This document shows, one piece after another, positions 47,202 through 58,394 of a stretch of 64,000 bases of DNA. Every line of letters starts with the position of its first letter. Within the stretch, counting starts at the first letter, position 1. Location of the stretch: positions 70,386,265 through 70,450,264 of the forward strand of contig OY776121.1 of assembly GCA_963675135.1 (NCBI GenBank). The letters run 5' to 3'. The DNA is from Galeopsis tetrahit. Its lineage: Eukaryota > Streptophyta > Magnoliopsida > Lamiales > Lamiaceae. Both the position numbers and the translations under genes were made by a program. The notes beneath the pieces were generated by a model. It did no database searches and had not been told where the DNA came from. It saw only the letters and a program-made list of their open reading frames with translations.

Positions 47202-48617
47202 TTGCAGAAAGCTACACCTCTTTTAACAAAATTATCTGCCCCCTCCAGTTCACAACCAGTTCAAATTTCTCAGCTAGAATCACCGGCACCCAATACCTTA
47301 TATCATATTTAACAAAAGGTCCCATTAGGCTCGATTTTTACTCTGGTTCTAACTCAAAATCCAATAAACACAAATAAATACAAAGCTATAAATAATATAT
47401 GTGCTAAATGGTTTATGACAAAATTACCTTAAGTTTAGTTCACATTCATACAGCTGCTTTAAAATAAGGGGATTCTAGCCTAGTTATCACGAACCTTATA
47501 CCTCTTTAGAAAGAACAAAATACCCCTATCCCTCTTTAGAAAGAACAAAGCTATAATCTATGATAAATGGTTTATGACAAAATTACCACAAGTTTAGTTC
47601 ACATTAAATTAAGGGGATTCTATCCCAGTTATGACGAACCTAATCCCTTTTTGGAAAGAACAGAGTACCCCTAAAAAGGCAAGGAGCAAACAAGAGAAAT
47701 ATACTATCATTAATTTACCTGAGCCCTAAATAAGGAAAAATGCTTCCAGATTTAGCCCCCTTTGAAGTTGTCCAAGATTTAACATTTATCACTCACGAAA
47801 ATCTCCCAAGCTCAGTTTCTTCAAGAATTGTGCATGCGTTATCTGCATTGCACACAACTTCGTTGTTTCACGATTCAGGCCAAGAGTAAAATGCAGCAGA
47901 AGCTAAACAAACCCTGGAAAGACGCAATATACCAAATTGTGGTTCAACATTCAAAGGCACATACAAATATTTGCGCGAGGCAGACGAACATAGCAGCACA
48001 ATGCAGCAGGCATGTAAAATTGTATGCATTAGCGTTACAATGATGTGAAATGGGGAATTAATTATTGGATTTACAGGGCGAGATTAATGAAAATATTGAG
48101 TGGAAGATCGGATCAGGTTAATAATATTTTATTCATGCGCCAATCGAATCAGAATTAAGAAATTAAATACTAATTGGAATATAGATTAATTAAGGGTAAA
48201 ATGTGGAGAATTAACCTCGAGATGTTAACAGTGTCGAATTAATGGAGGTTGAAACGGAGAGAGAGGGGCGAGACAAGACTGTTGTCTTTTACATTTTCCT
48301 TCTCCTTTTTCTCCGTGTCTTTTTCATAAGGTCTCTACTATTTCATCAACACTTTATATATATTTCTTAAATAATTATTTATGGTTGATCGTGGATGCAT
48401 TATTTATTTATAGGTGACCAAATATATGTTAAGATTTGTACTCCATGTTTTATTTCCCCAATACTCCCTAAATATTGGGGTTCAAATTATGTACAAACTT
48501 ATTTAGTGTGATTTATCTTTTTATATAGATTGCGTCTTTATGAAATTACAGAGAGCAATTTAAGAATATTGCAATCACTAAGGAATAAACTATCCCTTCA
48601 AAAAAAAATATGAGACA
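47202..48617. other. CSI3 5' region, no other gene
   Basis: Probably the CSI3 5' UTR intron and promoter on the minus strand. It contains an imperfect direct repeat: the sequences CCTCTTTAGAAAGAACAAA (about 47501 and 47541) and AAATGGTTTATGACAAAATT (about 47407 and 47565). A CT-rich leader-like stretch lies at about 48290-48320. The right part is AT-rich. Confidence 0.5.
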
Positions 48618-48630
48618 ATGCAAGAAAGTT

Positions 48631-48659
48631 CTTTTTTTTTTTTTTTTTTGACGGAAACT
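48631..48659 (-). mobile_element. Ultra-short retroposed poly(A) insertion
   Basis: A 29-bp insert, read on the minus strand as AGTTTCCGTC followed by about 18 A and G, flanked by the perfect 13-bp duplication ATGCAAGAAAGTT (48618-48630 and 48660-48672). It looks like a LINE copy truncated to its last 10 nt plus tail. Confidence 0.65.
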
Positions 48660-49021
48660 ATGCAAGAAAGTTATGAATGGTGAGAATAGTTTTTCAATAA
48701 GTAACCATTTAAAAATAGAGAAACGCTAAATAGTCAGATTCTGTCCGAGGTGAATTTTTATTGGTTAAGTCAAATTATAATTAATGATATTTGGTTCCAT
48801 TAAAATTTAGTAAGGGTAAAACGGTCATCTAACTAACTATGAAAATTTATGAATATACCCTTATATGTCCGAACAGATTCTGACTGCACATAATTACCAA
48901 TAAAAATATAATTTCATAAAAATGTGACCGATTGATTTTGATGGTTTTATATTATTTTTTAATTTTGATTTAAAATAAATATTAACTATGGATATATAAA
49001 TGTGAAAAATACATAGTAACA

Positions 49022-50056
49022 ACTAGCAGGGAGTGGCAGGACAATCACAACTTCTATTGTCACGGGGGGCAGGTCTAGGGAAGTAAGCGTGCACAGATAC
49101 AGAAAATTACTGAGGAGGGACAAGATGAGCAAAAGCGCCTGAAATGTCTTTCGACTAAACTTAATTCTACTGTGGAATCGGCGGAGGAGTTGTACTGGCT
49201 ACAGAGATCACGGGTTAGTTGGATGAGAGAGGGGGATAAGAATACTACATTTTTCCATCGCATAGCTAGTGGGAGGAAGAGACGGAATTACATTCGGGAA
49301 ATTATGGGCTCTGATGGGGTGATGCAAACGGAAGTTAAGGAGATGAAACGAGTGTTCCTGGGCCACTTTGAAGGGTTATTTACCGCTGTGGAGAATTTGG
49401 ATATGGAGGAGGCAGTGGGAGCGGTGGACTGCAGAGTGACGGAGGACATACGTGATGCCTTATCTGAGCCGTTTTCTGAGTTGGAGGTGACAAAAGCCTT
49501 GTCCTAGATGCACCCAACTAAAGCTCCAGGACCGGATGATATGTCTGCTATCTTTTTTCATAAATTATGGGACTTGATTGGCCCCTCTGTTTCTACTTAT
49601 GCTCTTGATGTTCTTAATAATGGCGTGTCTCCTACTACTGCTAATCATACTTTTATAGCACTCATTCCGAAAAAGAAAACCCCGTTGTTACCTTCTGATT
49701 TTCGCCCTATTAGTTTATGTAATGTGGTGTATAAGCTTATTACTAAAACAATTGCTAATCGTTTGAAGCCTTATTTGCACTCGATTATTGATCCTTGTCA
49801 GTCTGCATTTGTACCTGGTCGACTCATTACTGATAATGCATTGTTAGCTTTTGAGATATTTCATCATATGCGTTTGAATAAGGCAATGTCGAGGGGTTCT
49901 TATGCTTTCAAACTTGACATGAGTAAGGCGTATGATAGGGTGGAGTGGCCTTTCCTGGAGAGAGTGATGAGGAAGATTGGAATTGTTGATTCTATTGTTT
50001 CTACTATAATGCGATGTGTTAGCTCTGTTTCTTTTGCAGTGCTTGTTAATGGTGCC
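49022..50056 (+). mobile_element. L1-type LINE, left part (5'-truncated, RT start)
   Basis: Reads the end of the region before reverse transcriptase (WLQRSRVSWMREGDKNTTFFH) and the first RT blocks (KAPGPDDMSAIFFHKLW, FRPISLCNVVYK, KLDMSKAYDRVEW). A TAG at 49505-49507 interrupts the frame. The element has lost its 5' part (no ORF1 or endonuclease seen). It is cut at 50056 by the 11.9-kb LTR element and continues at 61988 in the same reading frame. Confidence 0.92.
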
Positions 50057-50780
50057 TGTTGTATGCACTTTAATCGGGTTGACTCGGATGTGGACTGTTT
50101 TTAGTACGATACAAACATATATGATTAAACGGGGGTTATTACGCGTTTAGGGAGTATTTATGATGATTTGTGATGATCTTATGAAGAACAATGAAGAACA
50201 CCAAAAGTAGCTTCTTGGAGAAGCTAAAAGCTTGAGAGCTTTGGGAGTGTTTATTGCTAAGGTTGGGGTGATTTTGTGGAATTGTGTAACTTGTGTACAA
50301 ATGAGCCCCTTTTAGGCATTATATAGTGGTTTCTGGGGGCTGCCCGTCCTTTACACGTGGCACGCCCTCATTGGACCTATCTTCTGCCCGAAAAGGTGAT
50401 TTGATGGCGCATTTAATGCTAAACCGCCTTAGGTGCTCGTCCTCGCCTAGATGCCGAGGAGCTGGGCCATGGTGGTCGCCGGAGGACCTTCGAGGAGTGT
50501 GGTCGCCACGCTCCATGCTGTCTCCCAAGGCTTCAATACTTAACTTCTCTTGCTAATAAATAGGCACGTGCTCGCCACACATTTGGGCGAGCAGCTAACT
50601 AAACATGTGCTCGCCTACATCTTTGGACGAGCACTAAAATATATTAAATACATTTATTCTATTACATTTTCTTGGTCTTGTTGACTAGTCGTCGCACGAC
50701 GTTGTTGACTGGTCCTCGCCACGTAAGATGGTGACTAGGATTGACTTGTCAAAGATTGACCTCTTTGACTAGGTATAACA
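50057..50780 (-). repeat. 3' LTR of the Retand-like element
   Basis: 724 bp, differing from the other LTR at six positions by my count. The polypurine tract lies directly beside it at 50781-50790. Confidence 0.92.
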
Positions 50781-51154
50781 TTTGCCCCCTGGTCGCCTTT
50801 CTTCGTATTCGTAGAATGGTAAGGCGAGCAGTGTGATCGTCTTCTTGGAAGGTGAATTTGTCTTCGACAAACAAATCTTCTTTGAAATCTTGGTGACGTA
50901 AACTGGAGGCGGTCGCCTCGTTTCCTATGCCGAGCACGCCTTTCGAAGCGCCTTTAATGATGACTGATGTGACTTGTGTCACGCGCGTGATCGGCGCCCG
51001 AAATTTGAAATGCGCGCATGGGGCGCGTGCCGACCTCAAAGGTCGCGCGTGAGGGCCACTCTCCGAACTCGATTTCGGAAATGGCCCCAAATTTTTGGGA
51101 AAATTACGGATTTTACCCCGTTTTTTGCACTTCAGTCCCTGATCGACTTTTGCC

Positions 51155-51163
51155 TATAAATAG
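51155..51163 (+). promoter_or_regulatory. TATA box of the antisense gene
   Basis: TATAAATAG, followed after about 10 bp by a CT-rich stretch and about 180 bp later by the first ATG of the plus-strand gene (51343). It is inside the retroelement, outside the LTR. Confidence 0.6.
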
Positions 51164-51342
51164 GACCTTCCTCCTTTTCAAAACACTTTCTTCACTTTGC
51201 AAATTTCGAATTTCTTGAGCCTCCTTCCAAGCAACTCCTTCAAGCTTTTCCGGCGACTTTTGGGTGGTTTTCGATCGGCAAAAAGGTAAAAGCAACACAT
51301 TTTCTTCTTAAAAAACTCCTTTTTCCCCCATTTCTTAAGAAA

Positions 51343-54218
51343 AAATGGACATTAGTGGTGGTTCCGGTGGTGGTCCGCCGCCGTTGGACGGTGGTGCCGC
51401 AAATTCCGGCGAGGCTGATCGACTAGCCTTAGCCTTGATGGAGAGGGCATCCTCTTCGGACTCTAGGATCCACTCCCTGAACCCATAAATTTTAGAGTCC
51501 GCAACCTTGGAAAGGCAGTGGTCGTCGACGTCGACGAGCTCGATGAATCCGAAAGGGATGATGCTGGCAATGATGCCGAGGAGGGTGATGCCGAGGAGAG
51601 TGGCAGCGAGACTGACTCTGACCTGCACGATCAGGGTTTGGATCGAGAGGTGGGCGAACAGATAGAAATTGCCCAAGTCGAGGAGACCTTGACGAGGAGC
51701 CTCCGCGAGGACTTTGAGGAGGTTGTTCAATATGCGGAGAGCATAAAGGACATTTTGAGTGGTAGGGAAGATTTGTACGGCGACGAGGTCTCGAGGGAGG
51801 CCTACTATAAATATTTCAGCGAATACCTTCCTCGAGAGATTCCTCGCCCGCATCGAGAAGCTTTCCAAACAATGTATGAGGCGAGCAAGTATGCGAGCAA
51901 AGTCTCTTCGGCCCAGCTAGAGAATTCCCGAAGGAAGTATCAATTGCCGGCCGACGTCTGCTTTTTTGTTCCTCGCCAGGATGAGAGGGTCGACCAGCCG
52001 CCAGAAGGCATGGTCGCCGTCAACATCGGCATGATGGAGGCAGGGCTGAGGTTCCCCCTGCACCCCAGCATCTCAAATTTCTTACACTTCTTGAATGTGG
52101 CCCCTTCTCAAATTCTTCCGAACGGTTGGTCGAACCTGATCGGAATTCTTACACTGTTCGGCCTGGTGGCGGCCGAGAATGGATGTCGGAACACATGGCT
52201 CAGCCCGAAGGAGATTAACTATCTCCTTCAGGCGGCCGAGGCCGGAGGGAAAGTAGGCCATGGATACTATTATGTGAGAGGCCGTGACAATTTTAAATTG
52301 GTTGAAGGGGTTCCCAACAAGATTAGAGATTGGAAAACCAACTGGTGGTGGGTAGCCGGGGACTGGAAAAGTCCAGTGAGGCCGGATGGATCCCCTGCTC
52401 GCATTCCCATCGAGACCGAATATCAAAGAATTCGTGGTAAGTCTTTTTATTTCTGCTCGTTCTTGTCTATACTGAATAACTCCTCGCTTTTGTAGGTGAA
52501 ATTGTTCGCAAGAAGACTGCCGACCACCGTCTTACGCCCCTCTTCCAATACCATATTTGCTGCGTTCTCAATCGTCGCTACCTGGAGAGGTCCTGTCGAT
52601 TTCTGAACAGGGAGTGTATGCGTGAGCGAGCAGGTCTCAGAGTACCTCCTCATCACTTCACTCGAGAGTTCCCTCCAGGTATCAAAATATTTCTAAGTTT
52701 TCATTTTTTTTGAAATTACTCTTCGTAGACACTAACTTCTCGTTTTTCTTTCTAGTAGTGGTTCCACAAAGGGTTGTTACTTATCTTCCTCCCACTGTTG
52801 AAGTCGATCGCATAACATCGAACAGGATGCTTCAAAAGGCAAGAATGCTCCGCGAGCGCAGGATCGTTGATGGCGCCGGCAAGAGGAAAGGAGCGGAGAC
52901 CTCGGGGGCTCCACCCAAGAAAATTTCTAAACCAACCCGAGGGGGTTCTTCTCGCCCACCTGCTGCCGAGCAGAGGGTCGAGCCAGTTGGCGAACGGAGG
53001 TTCTCGCCGAGGAGATCTCCTCCGTCGAGGGGTAACTCATCTCCCCCCACAAAGGTCGTATCCCCTCCTCCCCGAAGCACTCGGTCGCGAGAGACTGCAG
53101 CGAGCTCGTCGGCCGGGGAGAGGGCTCAGGGAGACAATACACTTCTCGGCTGGGATGCCGCAAGGGTTGCCAAGTAAGTTTACTATCAAAAAGACTTTAG
53201 AACATTTTCAAGTACCTTTTTCTAATTTTTTCCTTCTTCTCTAAATAGTGTTGCCGACTATCCGATCGCCCAACCCTTCAATGAGAACCTTCTCGGCTTC
53301 TACCGGTCGCGGGATCCGGTCGACAGAGAGTCTCTGAATTCGATCGCACTGAGGGCGGTGAAGCACCTGCCTCGATCGTTGACGACCACTCTGGTCGATG
53401 AGTTCAATAACCACAACGCCATGGAAAATGCGCGCCTGGTCGCCATTGATTTGAGTCGAGCCTCTTACACCATAGAGAAGCTCGCCTGCCAGATCGCTGA
53501 TGGTCGCAAGATCAACGAAGACAGGGGTGCGAAGCTTGCACAAATGGCCAAGGCCAAAGCTGTCATCGAAGGGCAGCTGGTCGCCTCTGAGGAGAAGGTG
53601 GTCGACCTTGAGACTAAACTGGCCGACGTCGAGGCAAAGTTGGCCGATTCTGAGGCCCAACTTGAGACGGTTCGAAAGAAGGATCAAAAAGATCTCCAAG
53701 AGATCGAACGTCTCCGTGCTCGCCTCAAGACTGCCGAGGACGAGGTAAGAACTCTTGCAAACAAATCTGCAGATGATGAGGAAGAGTTGGCCACTCTTCG
53801 GAAGCAGTTGCTCGACATGACGGATGAGCGAGATGATATCACTGATCTCGCTGGGAGTGTGGCCATTATAACTGTGGCACTCACTGCCCACGAGCTTATT
53901 CATAGATTGCTGGAAGTTCATCCTGAGGTGGACGTGATTTCGCTCGGCGGGCTTTTGGACGACCTCCTTATGAAGGAAAATCCTAAACCGGAATCAGAAC
54001 TCCCTTTGCTCCCTCTAATGCAACTGGGACTTCAGTTCCCTAGGCTTTTGGGTGTTCCGGTATTTTTCACGGATCCTCCGAAAGAACGCCCAACTGCGCA
54101 AAACGAGCAGGATGCTGCCGCTGAGAGGGAAGATGCCGGCGAGCAGGATGCTGCTGCCGAGGGGAAAGTTGCCGGCGAGCAGGATGCTACTGGCGAGGGG
54201 AATACTACAGAGACTTAG
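51343..54218 (+). CDS. Antisense, intron-containing gene inside the Retand-like element (Transposase_28-like)
   Basis: Runs opposite to gag-pol. Exons by splice sites: 51343-52436, 52496-52678, 52756-53173, 53249-54218; introns of 59, 77 and 75 bp, all GT-AG with matching phases. From 51518 on there is an open reading of 829 codons. The first 45 codons from ATG 51343 are in a neighbouring frame, so there is one small frameshift near 51480, or a different start. The middle part (NIGMMEAGLRFPLHPSI, LPNGWSNLIGILTLF, HGYYYVRGR, GVPNKIRDWKTNWWWV) resembles the plant 'putative gypsy type transposon' (Transposase_28) family. A Pro/Ser/Arg-rich linker and a long coiled coil (53500-53870; repeated KLADVEAKLADSE-type heptads) follow. 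An AATAAA signal lies at 54362. Function unknown. Extra antisense ORFs are reported for Tat-lineage elements. Confidence 0.75.
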
Positions 54219-54361
54219 TTTCTCTTTTTTTTTTAGAACTGCTCGGCCATTAAGGCCTTTTTTGTAATTTCAGCCTTTTAAGGCTTTTCAATGAATGGAA
54301 CTTTTGCTTATATGCAGTTTGATTTCAATTTGTGTTATGATAATTTTTTGCAAGTACTTTT

Positions 54362-54367
54362 AATAAA
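54362..54367 (+). terminator. Poly(A) signal of the antisense gene
   Basis: AATAAA, 144 bp after the stop codon at 54216-54218 and just before the tandem repeats. Confidence 0.45.
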
Positions 54368-54412
54368 TACTTCTTATTTTTCTTTCATTGGTTTGCGTTC
54401 GACGTTGTTATC

Positions 54413-54792
54413 TTGCGAGCATCTTTAAAAAAGAGTGCTTGTCTTTCCTTTGCGAGCCTCTAAGAAAGAGTGCTCGTCTTTGCTTTGCGAGACTCTAAGA
54501 AAGAGTGCTCGTCTTTCCTTTTGCGAGACTCTAAGAAAGAGTGCTCGTCTTTCCTTTGCGAGACTCTAAGAAAGAGTGCTCGTCTTTTCTTTTGCGAGAC
54601 TCTAAGAAAGAGTGCTCGTCTTTCCTTTGCGAGACTCTAAGAAAGAGTGCTCGTCTTTCCTTTGCGAGCCTCTAAGAAAGAGTGCTCGTCTTTTAGAGTT
54701 AACCATTCGTCGGTTGAACTCTTTGTTTGATAGGTAGTGATCGTCTTCGCCACTACCTTGCGAGCATCTTTAAATAAGAGTGCTCGTCTTTT
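54413..54792. repeat. 35-bp tandem repeat array in the Retand-like element
   Basis: Eight contiguous units of 35-36 bp (core TTTGCGAGACTCTAAGAAAG and AGTGCTCGTCTTTCC), 54413-54694, and one separated unit at 54759-54792. The first and last units differ most (GCGAGCATCTTTAAA). It lies between the end of pol and the antisense gene, i.e. in the 3' untranslated part of the retroelement, where Retand elements are known to carry amplified repeats. Confidence 0.9.
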
Positions 54793-54924
54793 GTTTCCTA
54801 GATGGCTACGCAGAGCCTTGTCTAAAATTTCAAACTTATCTAACACTTGATGGAAATTTAAAACTTTACTTGTATTGAAATGATGATTAGATACAAACTA
54901 TACAAATATGAAAGAATTAAAAAC

Positions 54925-57900
54925 TTACTGGTAATACTTCTTCAGCTTGACCGCGTTCCATGGGTACTTTCTCGGCTTGCCCTCCAGATCTTCTAGCTCG
55001 TACGATCCGTTCAGGAGTGTGCACGTTATTCGGTACGGACCCTCCCAAGTCGGGCCAAGTATGCCGATGGACTGCTCCGTCGCCCTCTGAAGTACGAGCT
55101 GGCCGATAGTGAACTGGCGAGCACGTACTTTGGTGTTGTAGTAGCGTTCTGACCTTTGCTTGTAGACCACATTCTTCTCGTCCGCTGTTAACCTTCGCTC
55201 CTCTAGGAAGTCCAAGTCAGAGAGCTATGCATCGTTATTCAATTGCTCGTCATAATTTGCCACTCGAAAAGTTGGGACTTGCCCCTCTGCTGGTATGACA
55301 GCTTCGGTTCCGAACGCGAGCGCGAACGGGAATTTCTCGTGGTCGTCCGATATGCCCACAGAACCATGTGCAGCTCGTCCGCCCATTTGCCCTTCAATCC
55401 ATCCAGCTTAGCTTTCAAGGTGTGCCTGACGATTTTGTTGATCGCCTCTACTTGACCATTTGATTGTGGATGATAGGGTGTTGAAAAAAATTTCTTGATG
55501 TTCCACTCTGAGCAGAAATTCAGCATGTCTTGACTTGTGAATTGACGTCCGTTGTCGGTCACTATTGCTCGTGGTAGGCCGAACCTGCAAATTATGTTCT
55601 TCCAAATGAAGCTTGTCATTTGGCCCGTTGTGATGGTCTTCAACGCCTTTGCCTCTGTCCATTTGGTGAAGTAATCGACTGCTACGACTACGAAAGTTAC
55701 TCCCCCAGCAGCTGGTGGGAAAGGTCCGATGATGTCGATCCCCCACTTCGCGAAAGGCCACGAACTATACACCGAGATGAGCTCGTCTGGTGGTGAGTGA
55801 ATGGCGGGAGCGAAGGCTTGACATCTCTTGCACGTCTGCGCGTAATGGATTGCATCTTTCTTCAATGTTGGCCAAAAGTAGCCTTGCCTTATGATTTTTA
55901 AAGCGAGCGCTTGCCCCCCTGTATGATTTCCACATGCTCCCTCGTGGATTTCATGCATGACGATCTTCGCTTCGTCTTCTCCGAGGCATTTCAATAAAGG
56001 CATTGAAAAACCCCGTTTGTACAGCTGGTCGCCCACAATTGTGTACCTTGCGGACCTGAGTTGCAATCTGGTTGCTTTCACTTTGTCTGCCGGGAGCTCG
56101 CCGGTCTTGATGTACTTGGTGATCGGCGTCCTCCAGTCCTCGTCGCTGGTCGCTTCAACCTGCAAAATTTGACTTCTGTTCACCGATGGGGAAGAAATTT
56201 TAGTGATGGTTGCTTCTGAAAATATTGCCTCCCCCTCTGAAGTGGCCAGCCGAGCTAACGCATCTGCTTGCGTATTTTCCTCCCTAGGGATTTGCTCGAT
56301 GTGGAATTGATCAAATTGCTCGAGTAATCCTTTCACTAGGTCTTGATATTTTATCATTTGATCGCCGCGAGCCTCGTAGTCGCCCGTAATTTGACATACA
56401 ACCAGCTGAGAGTCAGAAAAAAATTTCAGTTTTCTGGCGCCCACGGCCATAGCCATCTTGATTCCTGCAACCAGAGCCTCGTACTCTGCTTCGTTGTTGG
56501 TCGCCCGATACTCGAACTCGATCGCCGAAGCAAACGTCTGTCCGGTTGGGCTGGTGAGGACAACTCCTGCCCCTGCTTTGGTGTTCGTCGATGAGCCATC
56601 GACGAACAGTGTCCAAGGAAGTTCGATTCCCTCGGCCAATTTCTCTGGGAAAGTGAGCTCTACAATGAATTCTGCCAGCACTTGTCCCTTGATTGCCGTT
56701 CTAGGTGCGTAGGTGAGACCAAATTGCCCGATCTCCACCGACCATTTCAAGAGTCTTCCCGTGGTATCCGGACGATGCAGTGCTCGTCGGAGAGGAAAAG
56801 TGGTGAGGACGACCACCTCGTGGTCGAACAGATATTGCCTTAATTTTCTAACACTCATGACTAGTGCGTACGCCAATTTTTCCATTGGAGTATATCTCAA
56901 CTCCGCATCTCTCAGTGTTTGACTTACGTAGTAGATAGGCAGATGTGTGTTCCCCTCAGCTCGGACGAGCACTGAACTGATCGCACAGTCAGTGGCCGCC
57001 AAGTATAGATACAAAATTTCGCCGGGGACTGGCTTAGATAGGACTTTCGGATCCGATAGATATTCCTTTAATTTTTCGAAAGCTTTCTCACACTCATCGG
57101 TCCACTCGAACTTTCCTTTTTTCAGAGCGTCGAAAAAAGGTTTGCAACGATCGCCCGTTCGTGCAATGAATCTATTCAGCGATGCAAGGCATCCTGTCAA
57201 CCTCTGTACTTCTTTCACGTTCCTTGGGCTTTGCATATTGATGACTGCTTGAATTTTACTCGGATTCGCCTCGATGCCCCGCTGGCTAACCAAGTGCCCT
57301 AGAAATTTTCCTGAGCTAACTCCAAAACTGCATTTCTTTGGATTTAACTTCATGTTGTACTCTTTTAGGATATCGAAAGTCATGGCAAGGTGGTGTAGGT
57401 GATCTTCCTTCCGTAAGCTTTTGACAACGATGTCGTCGATATAGACCTCCACCATCTCGCCGATGTGTTTCTCAAACATCTTGTTTACCAGTCTTTGGTA
57501 CGTTGCCCCCGCGTTTTTCAAAGCGAAAGGCATTCTCTTCCAGTTATACATATCCAGCGCAGTCATGAAGGCCGTATGTCGCTGGTCGTCGGGATGCATT
57601 GCAATCTGATGGTACCCTGCGAAGGCATCCATGAAAGTTAACATCTCGTGCCCCACTGTGTTATCTACTAGGTGATCAATGTGGGGCATTGGAAAGTGAT
57701 CTTTCGGACAGGCGTCGTTTAAATCTATGAAGTCTATACACAATCTCCACGACCCGGTCGTTTTTTTTACGAGCACTGGATTTGCCAACCACTCGGGATC
57801 AGTTCCAATTTTCTCGATTAATTTGTTGTCGATCAATTTCTTGATTTCGACTGCCAAAGCCGCACTTTTATCAGGCCCAAATTTTCTTCGTTTTTGGGTG

Positions 57901-58394
57901 ATGGGTCTCCTTGCTGGATCAATATTCAATCTGTGGCAGGCATGATTCGTGGGAATGCCCACCATATCTTCGTGCGACCAGGCGAATGCACCGATGTTTT
58001 CTTTCAAAAATGCGACCATGTCTGATCGCAAATGTTCTGGTAAGTTCGAACCTATGAATACCTCGAGTTCGGGACGAGCTTCATTTAAATGGATGGTTTC
58101 AAGGTCCTCCGCTGAAGTCGCCCGCTCTTTAGGCTCCTTCCAACGAGGGTCCTCAATTCTGAATTCTGGCTCAAAGCCTAACCTAGGCTCCAGATCTGGA
58201 AAGTTCTCTGGAGACTGGTCGTCGGGGATCTGGTCGCCCGAATCTATCTGCTCGTCTATTTCCATTGGGGTGTGGGCGTCCACTTCCATGGAGGCGTGTT
58301 CGTTCGCCTCCACTTGGTGGTCGTCGGAACTACGACTGCACTCCCCAACTTCAATCTTTCGGTACTTGCTAGGAAGACCCTCCAAGTAGTTCAT
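54925..58394 (-). pseudogene. pol: pol of the Retand-like element (RT, RNase H x2, integrase)
   Basis: A 1051-codon frame from 58394 to 55239, then a displaced 3' part (55215-54925). Reverse transcriptase has VYIDDIVVKS. The first RNase H is degenerate (AATDCAISSVL); a second RNase H follows, with LFVDGSSTNTKAGAG, NNEAEYEAL, FSDSQLVV and NTQADALARL. Integrase has the H-H-C-C zinc region (HEIHEGACGNH ... CKRCQ) and the D-D-E signature in VAVDYFTKW, VTDNGRQFTS and SNGQVEA. After WAYRTTTR the frame shifts near 55330, and a TAG follows near 55225, before the C-terminal piece ending KLKKYYQ. Both breaks fall after the integrase core. Confidence 0.9.

Noticed and set aside
51335..51868. Minus-strand open frame opposite the antisense gene
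   Set aside because: Runs across the TATA-driven plus-strand gene, has no domain, and composition follows the plus-strand codons.
53241..53921. 226-codon minus-strand open frame in the Retand-like element
   Set aside because: Complement of the coiled-coil exon; no family match and the plus-strand reading explains the sequence.
54413..54792. CRISPR-like array
   Set aside because: Units are directly joined with no unique spacers, and the setting is a plant retrotransposon; it is a plain tandem repeat.
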